A DNA stretch of 10,254 bases, taken from Gemmatimonadaceae bacterium. GTDB lineage: Bacteria > Gemmatimonadota > Gemmatimonadetes > Gemmatimonadales > Gemmatimonadaceae. The position numbers and the translations under genes are program-made. How positions within the stretch are numbered: position 1 is the stretch's first letter; each line of letters opens with the position of its first letter. Of this stretch, positions 1 to 6,123 are shown in pieces. The DNA is taken from assembly GCA_025451425.1 (NCBI GenBank), contig JANWKK010000057.1, positions 1-10,254 on the forward strand. The letters are read 5' to 3'. The notes under the pieces are model-generated. The model saw nothing but the letters and a program-made list of their open reading frames with translations. It was not told the DNA's origin and ran no database searches.

Positions 1-1048
1 CAACCGCATCCACGAGCCAGCTCGCGATCAACGCGCCGAGCGCGGCGCCGACGCCAGCGAGCAGCAGGCTCTCCGTGACGAGCTGCCTGACGAGCCGCTG
101 CCGGCTCGCGCCTAACGCGGTGCGGACCGCGATCTCTCCCTCGCGGGCCTCGGCGCGGACCAGGAACAGATTGGCGATGTTGGCCACGGCGATGAGCAGC
201 ACGAATCCGACGGCGCCGAACATGGCCCACAGCGCAAGTCTCACGTCGCCGACGAGATACTCCTGGAATGGCTGCACGTACGCGCCAATCTTCGCGTCGT
301 GGACCGGGAAGTCGTGTGCGATCTGTGCCGCAACGCTCTGCACCTGCCGGCGCGCCGACCCGACCGTCGCGTCATCGCGAAGCCGCGCGATGCCGACGAT
401 CGAGTGCAGGCCGCGCGCATTGTTCCCGAGCTCCCATTCGTGCCACGCGGCTGGAATCCAGACGTCCGGGTTGCGCGGGTAAGTGAACGTCGGTGCAGCG
501 ATGCCGACTACCTGGTACGCCGAGCCATCGAGGGAAATCGTACGTCCGACGACGAGCGGATCGCCGCCGAAATAGCGCTGCCAGGCGAGGCTCGAGAGAA
601 CGGCGACTTTCGTCGCCGACAGTGAGTCTTCGCCAGCGACGAAGCCGCGGCCGCGCGCGATCGGTTCGCCGAGTATGGAGAAGAAGCTTGCGCCGACGCG
701 GGCCTTGTTGAGTCGCACAGCAGGAAGCGCCGGCCGCGTGAGCGCCATGCTCTCGCCAGCGTCGACCGCCGCGGTTGCGGCGAAAACGTGCGTGCGATTC
801 CCGTAGTCGATGAAGTCCATCGGCGAGGCGGGCATCGGATGCCCGTCGCGGTCGGTGGACTCCATGAAGACGAGACGATCAGGACGCGGATACGGTAGCG
901 CCTGCAGCAGCACGCGATCGACGATGCTGAACATCGCGGTCGTCGCGCCAATGGCGACGGCGAGTGTGAGGATGGCGGTGGTGGTGAATCCGGGTGTCCC
1001 GGCGAGTTTGCGGGCGGCATACCGCAGGTCACGGAGCAGCGTGTCCAT
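1..1048 (-). CDS. ADOP-family ABC transporter permease (MacB/FtsX-like), N-terminal part
   Basis: Inner-membrane permease of the MacB/FtsX type, incomplete because the frame stays open to the left edge (about 349 codons seen; family members are usually ~800 residues). It starts MDTLLRDLRYAARKLAGTPG, the usual opening of acidobacterial duplicated orphan permeases. A first membrane helix follows at about residues 20-42, then a long periplasmic MacB_PCD-like domain (about 50-260, with GRTISLDGSAYQVVGI and NPDVWIP), then the first FtsX helices from about 285 (FGAVGFVLLIAVANIANLFL) with the cytoplasmic coupling stretch EIAVRTALGASRQRLVRQL. I see no in-frame stop in the visible part. The ATG at 1046-1048 is chosen because the family signature begins right there; the ribosome site is weak (GAG a few bases upstream). 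No ATPase partner is visible, which is normal for this orphan family. The substrate cannot be told. It is transcribed away from the kai genes and probably unrelated to them. Confidence 0.93.
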   Translation of the reverse strand, partial: MDTLLRDLRYAARKLAGTPGFTTTAILTLAVAIGATTAMFSIVDRVLLQALPYPRPDRLVFMESTDRDGHPMPASPMDFIDYGNRTHVFAATAAVDAGESMALTRPALPAVRLNKARVGASFFSILGEPIARGRGFVAGEDSLSATKVAVLSSLAWQRYFGGDPLVVGRTISLDGSAYQVVGIAAPTFTYPRNPDVWIPAAWHEWELGNNARGLHSIVGIARLRDDATVGSARRQVQSVAAQIAHDFPVHDAKIGAYVQPFQEYLVGDVRLALWAMFGAVGFVLLIAVANIANLFLVRAEAREGEIAVRTALGASRQRLVRQLVTESLLLAGVGAALGALIASWLVDAV

Positions 1049-1209
1049 GTTTCTCGGCGCTTGGGTTGGCCCGAGTCAGGGGAACATCCATGCCGGTGTC
1101 GGGAGGGCGCGACCTCGCGTGGGGTTGAGGTTTAGCATTTGCTCTACGTCGGCGCCGTGTCCGTCGCTGGGATGAACCGTTCGGAATCGGACGGTCTGCA
1201 GCAGCCTTC
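1049..1209. other. Intergenic leader upstream of the permease
   Basis: This stretch lies between the permease start and repeat copy A. I see no open frame with family features, no RNA gene and no strong terminator. It presumably holds the permease promoter on the minus strand, but no convincing -35/-10 pair stands out. Confidence 0.5.
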
Positions 1210-1388
1210 AGCTCCGAGCTGTTCGTTTGAGCTGACAGCTTCGAGGGATCAGTGATCAGCCGTGAGATCTTGCCTTTTCTGCTCGCTGTCGAGATCTCAC
1301 CCGGTACGGCGAGCCCAGATCCGAGAGGCAAGCTCGGAGCTGACAGAGATCAGAGAACTACTTCAGCCGTGAGAGCCAGCGGCGAGCG
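1210..1388 (-). repeat. Interspersed repeat, copy A (inverted relative to B and C)
   Basis: Reverse-complemented, this stretch aligns with 1415-1584 (copy B) and 9425-9636 (copy C). Against B there are about a dozen differences over ~107 aligned bases, counted by eye, without gaps. Landmarks are the odd palindrome AGCTCCGAGCT at 1210-1220, its near-copy AGCTCGGAGCT at 1331-1341, GATCAGTGATC at 1248-1258, and a 9-bp stem GTGAGATCT (1262-1270) with AGATCTCAC (1292-1300). It carries about 14 extra bases relative to B near 1361-1375. I see no transposase or target-site duplication. It could be a MITE-like or REP-like element; I do not recognise the family. Confidence 0.85.
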
Positions 1389-1414
1389 AGGAGAAGTTCA
1401 GCGACATCCTGGCT

Positions 1415-1584
1415 CGTCGCTGAGCTGACGTCTGAGCTCTGGCGGCTCGCAGCTTCAACGCTCGCCGCTCAAGCAGTTCTCTGATTTCTGTCAGCTCCGA
1501 GCTTGCTTCTCGCGTCTGGGCTCGCGATACCGGGTGAGATCTCTCCAGGGAGTAGAAAAGGCAGGATCTCACGGCTGAAGCTCA
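1415..1584 (+). repeat. Interspersed repeat, copy B
   Basis: Aligned at a constant offset of 8010 to copy C (9425 onward), with one single-base gap near 1541-1550. It then appears to lack about 22 bases present in A and C just after ACGGCTGA (1571-1578). The shared core includes GCAGTTCTCTGATTTCT (1473-1489), CGCGTCTGGGCTCG (1511-1524) and GAGTAGAAAAGGCAGGATCT. It ends about 40 bases before the first KaiC start, so any promoter for that operon must lie inside or just after the repeat. Short open frames across it are a by-product; substitutions among the copies change the would-be peptide freely. Confidence 0.87.
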
Positions 1585-1621
1585 GATTTGCGGGTGTGCT
1601 CCCTAGCAATAGATTTACACT

Positions 1622-3148
1622 GTGAACCCCCGCAAAGCGCCACGTAAAGACTCGCCCCGCACGGTGATGAAGGTCCCGACGGGAATTCAGGGCTTGGACG
1701 AGATCACCGGCGGCGGGTTGCCCAAGGGGCGGCCAACGCTCGTCTGCGGAGGCCCGGGGTGCGGCAAGACGATTCTCGGGATGGAGTTCTTGATGAACGG
1801 CGCACGCCGGTATGGCGAACCGGGTGTGTTCATGTCGTTCGAGGAATCCGTCGAGGACCTGACGTTGAATTTCGCCTCGCTGGGGTTCGACACACACTCG
1901 GCTCGCAAAAAGCTCTTGTTGGAGTACGTCCGTGTCGAGCCCAATGAGATCCAGGAAACCGGCGCGTACAACCTGGACGGCCTATTCATCCGCCTGGAGC
2001 ACGCGATCGACTCGATCGGCGCCAAGCGGGTCGTCCTCGATACCGTCGAAACACTCTTCTCCGGATTGTCCGACACACGCGTGCTTCGAGCCGAGCTGCG
2101 GCGGCTCTTCAATTGGCTCAGGACCAAAGGCGTCAGCGCCATCGTGACCGGGGAACGCGGCAACGAGGGGATGACGCGCCACGGCCTGGAGGAGTACCTC
2201 ACCGACTGCGTCATCCTGCTGGACCATCGTGTGGTGGAACAGAACGCGACCCGGCGACTGCGAGTCGTGAAGTACCGCGGCTCGCCTCATGGGGCCAATG
2301 AGTCGCCGTTCTTCATCGACAAGTCGGGCATCTCGGTGCTGCCGATCACTTCATTGGGATTGGAACACCGCGTGTCCTCCGGCCGCCTTTCGGCGGGGAT
2401 ATCCGGGCTCGACGAGATGCTGGGAGGTAAGGGCTATCTGCGGGCGAGCAGCATTCTCATATCGGGCACGGCTGGAACGGGGAAGACCAGCCTGGCGGCC
2501 TACTTCGCTGACGCTGCCTGCGCTCGTGGCGAGCCTGCGTTGTACTTCGCCTTCGAGGAGTCGGCCGCGCAGATCGTGCGCAATCTGCAGTCGATCGGCC
2601 TCGATCTCGAGCGCTGGCTGCGAAAGGGGCTGCTGCAGATTCAGGCGGAGCGTCCTACGACCAGCGGTCTAGAGGGGCACCTCAGCAGCATGCACCGCCT
2701 GATCGAGGAAACCCGCCCGCGAGTCGTCGTCGTCGACCCGATCAGCAACTTGATATCTATTGGTACATCGGTCGAGGTCAGGGCGATGCTGGCGCGCTTG
2801 ATCGATTTCATGAAAGTCAAACAGGCGACAGCGCTGTTCACGTCGCTGACGGCCGACGAAGACAATCCTGAGGGTACCGATGTCGGCATTTCCTCGTTCA
2901 TGGATACGTGGTTGGTGCTCCGGAACATCGAGGTCAACGGGGAGCGGAACCGCACGCTCAACGTGCTGAAATCGCGCGGCATGTCGCACTCGAATCAAGT
3001 CCGAGAGTTCGTCCTCACGCGAGAGGGTCTGCAGCTCGTCGATGCGGTGCGTGATCGGCAGGGCCGAGTCGTCATCGGGTCGCTTCGGACGGCCCACACG
3101 GCCTCGACCACGGGAAACGGCGCTCGTCACGCGCTGAAACGGCGATGA
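1622..3148 (+). CDS. kaiC: KaiC-family two-domain ATPase/autokinase
   Basis: Double RecA-like KaiC protein of 508 residues, close to the ~519 of cyanobacterial KaiC. In the first domain I see Walker A GGPGCGKT (43-50), paired catalytic glutamates E74-E75 (SFEES) and Walker B ending at D140 (RVVLD). In the second I see Walker A GTAGTGKT (282-289), E312-E313 (FAFEES) and Walker B at D372 (VVVVD). The stretch [12 protein letters not shown] aligns with the cyanobacterial phosphorylation loop and puts T419, S424 and S425 at the positions of T426, S431 and T432, so autophosphorylation is plausible. It shares a 4-bp overlap (ATGA) with kaiB. The GTG start at 1622 lacks a clear ribosome site; ATG at 1667 (residue 16) is possible and would still keep the whole domain ([17 protein letters not shown]). 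A weak promoter-like pair, TTGCGG at 1588 and TAGATT at 1610 with 16-bp spacing, lies just upstream. The KaiC assignment is firm; a true clock role is not shown. Confidence 0.95.
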   Translation: MNPRKAPRKDSPRTVMKVPTGIQGLDEITGGGLPKGRPTLVCGGPGCGKTILGMEFLMNGARRYGEPGVFMSFEESVEDLTLNFASLGFDTHSARKKLLLEYVRVEPNEIQETGAYNLDGLFIRLEHAIDSIGAKRVVLDTVETLFSGLSDTRVLRAELRRLFNWLRTKGVSAIVTGERGNEGMTRHGLEEYLTDCVILLDHRVVEQNATRRLRVVKYRGSPHGANESPFFIDKSGISVLPITSLGLEHRVSSGRLSAGISGLDEMLGGKGYLRASSILISGTAGTGKTSLAAYFADAACARGEPALYFAFEESAAQIVRNLQSIGLDLERWLRKGLLQIQAERPTTSGLEGHLSSMHRLIEETRPRVVVVDPISNLISIGTSVEVRAMLARLIDFMKVKQATALFTSLTADEDNPEGTDVGISSFMDTWLVLRNIEVNGERNRTLNVLKSRGMSHSNQVREFVLTREGLQLVDAVRDRQGRVVIGSLRTAHTASTTGNGARHALKRR

Positions 3149-3489
3149 GCGGAACACCGAAACGTCGGAAACGCTCCGCTCGACAGAAGGATGCGGACGC
3201 GGAATTCTTCGAGCTGCGGCTTTACATCGCGGGTCAGACCTCGAGATCACTCGCGGCGTTGGCCAACCTCAAGCGAATTTGTGAGGAGCATTTGCAGGGA
3301 CGGTACCGCATCGAGGTGATCGATCTCGTGCAGCACCCGCAACTCGCGCGAGGCGATCAGATCATTGCTCTCCCCACGTTGGTGCGCAAACTTCCTGAAC
3401 CAATTCGCAAGCTGGTCGGGGATCTCTCCGATACCGAGCGCGCGCTGGTGGGATTGGACTTGCGACCGGTACGCCCCGCAAGGGCGTGA
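3145..3489 (+). CDS. kaiB: KaiB-like protein (thioredoxin-fold clock family)
   Basis: Small protein of 114 residues (cyanobacterial KaiB is about 102-108). The KaiB core runs from about residue 21 to 106: [41 protein letters not shown], the cis-proline type stretch [20 protein letters not shown], and a final GLDL motif (G103, D105). KaiB normally binds the KaiC ring after a fold switch; the Gly and Asp of GLDL match residues changed in cyanobacterial KaiB to lock the switched form, so fold switching may be retained. The first 20 residues are a basic extension ([10 protein letters not shown]) not found in the short cyanobacterial proteins. The ATG overlaps the kaiC stop by 4 bp, which implies translational coupling, as the upstream sequence has no clear Shine-Dalgarno. 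Adjacent kaiC supports a working pair; no kaiA-like gene is present. Confidence 0.94.
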   Translation: MSGTPKRRKRSARQKDADAEFFELRLYIAGQTSRSLAALANLKRICEEHLQGRYRIEVIDLVQHPQLARGDQIIALPTLVRKLPEPIRKLVGDLSDTERALVGLDLRPVRPARA

Positions 3490-3493
3490 GGAG
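3488..3493 (+). promoter_or_regulatory. Ribosome binding site deciding the kinase start
   Basis: GAGGAG overlaps the kaiB stop codon and sits 9 bases before GTG 3503. This supports 3503 over GTG 3509 or the far-upstream TTG at 3365, which would overlap kaiB by over 100 bases. Confidence 0.7.
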
Positions 3494-3502
3494 ACGCTGC
3501 GC

Positions 3503-4759
3503 GTGGCAGTGAAGCGAAAAGGACGCGCTCGGAAGAGGCGAAGCGGAGCGCAGAGGGTCCGTGATCGTCTTGACGAGGCCGAGGCGACCCTCGAGGCCAT
3601 CCGCACCGGTCGGGTCGACGCGTTAGTGGTGTCCGGACCCAAGGGCGAGCAAACGCGGACCATCGAAGGTGCCGAGCATCCCTATTTCGTGTTGCTGAAC
3701 GCGATGGGTGACGGCGCCGCGCTCCTCGAGCCCGGCGGCGAGATTCTCTTCGGTAACCGCTGCTTTGGAGACATCGCAGGGGTCCCCGTCGAGTCGCTGC
3801 GTGGCTCAATGTTGCAAGGCCTGGTGGTGTCCGGCGACCGCTCGACTTTCGATGAGTTCTTGCGAAATGGCGCCGAGCAAAGAATCGCCCGGGAATTCGC
3901 ATTCACAAATGCGAACGGATCGGCAAGGCCCGTGGCTGTCGCGCTCTCCGCGCTCCCGCTCGGGGCGGATCGGGACGTGACGGAGTCGCATGCCAGCACC
4001 ACGGTCCTCATGGCGATCATCACGGACCTCACCTACAGGAAGGCGGCCGAGGCCACGCGTGCACGGCTGCTCGAGCGCCTGATTTCCGCGGAGGACGATG
4101 AGCGCCGACGGATCGCGCGTGAGCTGCACGACGAGACGGGGCAATCTCTCGCCGCATTGTTGGTGGGCCTTCGTGCCATCGCGAACATGTCGGTGCGGCC
4201 AGAAGTTCGTAGCGTTGCGCTGCGGTTGCGGGACGTTGCGGCACACACGGTGGACGACGTCGGACGGCTCGCGCGCGGACTGCACCCTGCCGTTCTGGAT
4301 GACGAGGGACTTGCGGCGGCCGCTAAGCGATTCGTGGGCGACTACGTCCGGTCGTTCGGGACGGCGCTTGATTTTGCCGCGGGAGACTTGGACTCGCCTC
4401 GTTTGACGCCTCTGGTCGCAGCGACGATCTATCGACTTCTGCAAGAGACCCTGACCAACGTGGCGCGGCACGCCCGCGCCAGTAAGGTTGCCGTGGAGCT
4501 CAAGCGCGACAAATTCGCGCTCGAGCTAGTAGTCCGCGACGATGGCGTCGGTTTCGAGGCGAATCAGACGCTCGATGTGGCGTCCGGGCTCGGCTTGCGC
4601 GGCATGCGGGAACGTGTCGCGCTCCTGGGCGGCTCGATCGAGATCGAGTCGGCCCCGGGACAGGGCACGGTGGTCCGCGCGCGCATTCCCGTTCGTATCT
4701 CTCGCCCCCCGACAACACGCGGCCGCCGCACGCCTAAGCTCCTCCGCCGGGAGTCATAA
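3503..4759 (+). CDS. PAS-domain sensor histidine kinase, HisKA_3 (NarL/DegS type)
   Basis: Predicted soluble sensor kinase of 418 residues from GTG 3503; I see no membrane segment. Order: a coiled lead (DRLDEAEATLEAIRTGRVDALVV), one PAS domain at about 57-175 (AEHPYFVLLNAMGDGAALLE), a short helical linker, a HisKA_3 dimerisation domain with DERRRIARELHDETGQSLA and phospho-acceptor H209, then a HATPase domain with N box N319 (QETLTNVARHAR), G1 DDGVGF (346-351) and G2 GLGLRGM (362-368). A basic tail closes it (RGRRTPKLLRR). It should phosphorylate the NarL-type regulator encoded 2 bp downstream. Unlike cyanobacterial SasA it has no KaiB-like sensor domain; the KaiB is a separate gene just upstream. 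Whether the PAS domain senses a ligand or reads KaiC/KaiB cannot be told. The start is inferred from the GAGGAG ribosome site and absence of a domain before it. Confidence 0.93.
   Translation: MAVKRKGRARKRRSGAQRVRDRLDEAEATLEAIRTGRVDALVVSGPKGEQTRTIEGAEHPYFVLLNAMGDGAALLEPGGEILFGNRCFGDIAGVPVESLRGSMLQGLVVSGDRSTFDEFLRNGAEQRIAREFAFTNANGSARPVAVALSALPLGADRDVTESHASTTVLMAIITDLTYRKAAEATRARLLERLISAEDDERRRIARELHDETGQSLAALLVGLRAIANMSVRPEVRSVALRLRDVAAHTVDDVGRLARGLHPAVLDDEGLAAAAKRFVGDYVRSFGTALDFAAGDLDSPRLTPLVAATIYRLLQETLTNVARHARASKVAVELKRDKFALELVVRDDGVGFEANQTLDVASGLGLRGMRERVALLGGSIEIESAPGQGTVVRARIPVRISRPPTTRGRRTPKLLRRES
4749..4753 (+). promoter_or_regulatory. Ribosome binding site of the response regulator
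   Basis: GGGAG inside the last codons of the kinase gene, 8 bases before GTG 4762. It supports the GTG start, which places the receiver domain at residue 4. Confidence 0.65.
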
Positions 4760-4761
4760 CC

Positions 4762-5442
4762 GTGACGCCGATCAGAGTACTGATCGCGGACGATCATGCC
4801 GTTCTGCGCGCCGGACTTCGAATGTTGCTCGATGCGCAGCATGATATCGACGTCGTAGGCGAGGCGGCGGATGGTCTGGAAGTATCATCCAAAGCTCGAG
4901 AGCTGCACCCCGACATCGTCCTGCTGGACCTCTCCATGCCCGGTCCCCGCAGCGGAGACGTCATTCGTCAGGTTCTGCGAGCTTGTCCGACGACGCGAGT
5001 CTTGATCCTCACCATGTATGACGATATCGCGTATCTCCGCTCGGCCCTGTCGGCCGGCGCGGTGGGGTACCTGGTGAAGAAGGCCGCCGATACGGAACTA
5101 ATCTCGGCAATCCGTGCCGTCCACAGTGGCCGCACCTTCGTAGATCTTACCGACAGCACCGGCGTAGCCCCCGTCTCGAGCTCTGGCGAATCCGCCGGAC
5201 AAGGGCAAACTCCGAGGAAGTTGAGCCGACGAGAGCGCGAGGTACTGCGGCTGTTGGCGCAGGGGCATTCCAATCAACAAATCGCCGACAAGATTCGGCT
5301 GAGCGTGAAGACCGTCGAGACCTATCGGACGCGGCTGAGTGAGAAGCTCGGCCTAAAGGGCCGCGCGGAGCTGTTTCGCTTCGCCTCCGAATTCGGAATA
5401 CTCGACGCCGATTCCTCTGCCCCGCGCGGGCGAAAGCGCTAA
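4762..5442 (+). CDS. NarL/FixJ-family response regulator (REC + LuxR-type HTH)
   Basis: DNA-binding response regulator of 226 residues, the usual length for the family. The receiver domain occupies about 1-120 with the acidic pair D10-D11, phospho-acceptor D56 (IVLLDLSMP), T84 (ILTM) and K106 (GYLVKK). A Ser/Gly-rich linker (about 130-150) leads to a LuxR-type helix-turn-helix at about 152-212 (LSRREREVLRLLAQGHSNQQIAD, then LSVKTVETYRTRLSEKLGL). It is the obvious partner of the kinase ending 2 bp upstream, as HisKA_3 kinases pair with NarL regulators. It is the only response regulator in the window, although a second kinase lies at 7655-9388. The paired GGG/CCC dyads that begin 11 bp after its stop are a candidate target. 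MPGPRSG replaces the commoner MPG..G spacing, with a small insertion after P60 that leaves the fold intact. Confidence 0.95.
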   Translation: MTPIRVLIADDHAVLRAGLRMLLDAQHDIDVVGEAADGLEVSSKARELHPDIVLLDLSMPGPRSGDVIRQVLRACPTTRVLILTMYDDIAYLRSALSAGAVGYLVKKAADTELISAIRAVHSGRTFVDLTDSTGVAPVSSSGESAGQGQTPRKLSRREREVLRLLAQGHSNQQIADKIRLSVKTVETYRTRLSEKLGLKGRAELFRFASEFGILDADSSAPRGRKR

Positions 5443-5453
5443 GTACTTCGCCT

Positions 5454-5503
5454 TGTAGGGACTTCCCCCGACAAATCTCCTGTTGGGGCTGTTTCCCCCG
5501 ACA
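5454..5503. promoter_or_regulatory. Tandem GGG/CCC dyads, candidate operator
   Basis: Two imperfect inverted repeats lie in tandem. In the first, TGTAGGG (5454-5460) faces CCCCGACA (5466-5473). In the second, TGTTGGGG (5481-5488) faces CCCCGACA (5496-5503) with one mismatch. The 11-mer TTCCCCCGACA occurs at 5463-5473 and again at 5493-5503, exactly 30 bp apart, about three helical turns. The site lies between the response regulator and the second kai operon. Dyads with GGGA/TCCC cores are what I would expect for a NarL-type dimer, but the binder is inferred. The second dyad could instead form an RNA stem, though no T-tract follows. Confidence 0.5.
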
Positions 5504-5676
5504 CCGCATGTGGGCCCGGGTTCTTACTGTCCCTCGTGGGAACCTCTTTGCCAGCACAGGCCCGCTCCGGAGACGATTTGGCGTGCACTCATGCCGCCAT
5601 GTCGCGCGAGGCAACCGCCGCTGCCGCACCCTTCGGAGGTCTGGCCTCTGGATTTGATCTCTGGTCGCGTGAGCGC
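5504..5676 (+). other. Leader of the second kai operon
   Basis: The downstream frame stays open back to GTG 5536 (and has an ATG at 5599), but codons here show weaker third-position GC and the predicted peptide has no family features. It is therefore probably an untranslated leader. I see no firm -10 or -35; TTCTTACTGT near 5520-5529 is a weak candidate. Confidence 0.4.
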
Positions 5677-6123
5677 ATGAGCACAGGAGTTTCACAGTCT
5701 CCGTCCTCACTACAGATCGCTCGCCGTCTCTTGGCCCGTGAAGCCGCACAAGTGAGTGAAGGTGGACGCGAGATGGTCGTCGCCGCCCTGCAGCGGACCT
5801 GCTTGCGCGTGTCCGACAACTTGCGCGAATCGATCGGCGAAGACGGGTGCACCGCGTTACTCGAGCGGGCGCTCGCGCGCACCGAAGCGAGTCATCCTGC
5901 GCTGAAGGACATTCGCCGGTGGAACGACGTCAGCCTTCACCTCGATGGCGTGCTCACGAGCGTCGAGGCGCATGGCGTCGTGGCAGTCACCGCGGCGATC
6001 GAAGCGTTGCTCGCGGCGCTCGTCGAGATACTCGGCCGGCTCATCGGAGAGGACATGGCGATTCGACTCATCGATCACGATGCGGCACGTCCACGCTCGA
6101 GTAACGGAGCGAAGGCGTCATGA
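5677..6123 (+). CDS. KaiC-linked small helical protein of unknown function
   Basis: Conserved-looking hypothetical protein of 148 residues; I cannot assign it a named domain. It opens with IARRLLAREAAQ and continues as an all-helical, soluble protein with RVSDNLRESIGEDGCTALLERALARTEASHPAL and a hydrophobic final part (AIEALLAALVEILGRLIGEDMAIRLI). The pattern 'RLLARE ... LIG..G..ALL.RAL ... LLA.L...IGED...RL' resembles uncharacterised proteins I have seen near KaiC-like and kinase genes in Gemmatimonadota and myxobacteria; this is recollection, not a search. It overlaps the next kaiC by 4 bp (ATGA), so the two are probably made together and may interact. The ATG at 5677 is preferred over ATG 5599 and GTG 5536 because the family-like part begins at IARRLLARE and codon use weakens upstream; its ribosome site is poor. 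Confidence 0.72.
   Translation: MSTGVSQSPSSLQIARRLLAREAAQVSEGGREMVVAALQRTCLRVSDNLRESIGEDGCTALLERALARTEASHPALKDIRRWNDVSLHLDGVLTSVEAHGVVAVTAAIEALLAALVEILGRLIGEDMAIRLIDHDAARPRSSNGAKAS

Noticed and set aside
508..1032. A 174-codon minus-strand frame rich in Ser, Arg and Pro
   Set aside because: It is out of frame within the permease gene, whose own frame shows clear ADOP features over the same bases.
1363..1897. Minus-strand frames across repeat B and the start of kaiC
   Set aside because: They are repeat sequence joined to antisense kaiC, with no domain and no ribosome site.
3365..3502. Upstream extension of the first kinase to a TTG start
   Set aside because: It would overlap kaiB almost entirely in this stretch, gives a peptide without family features, and a good ribosome site precedes GTG 3503.
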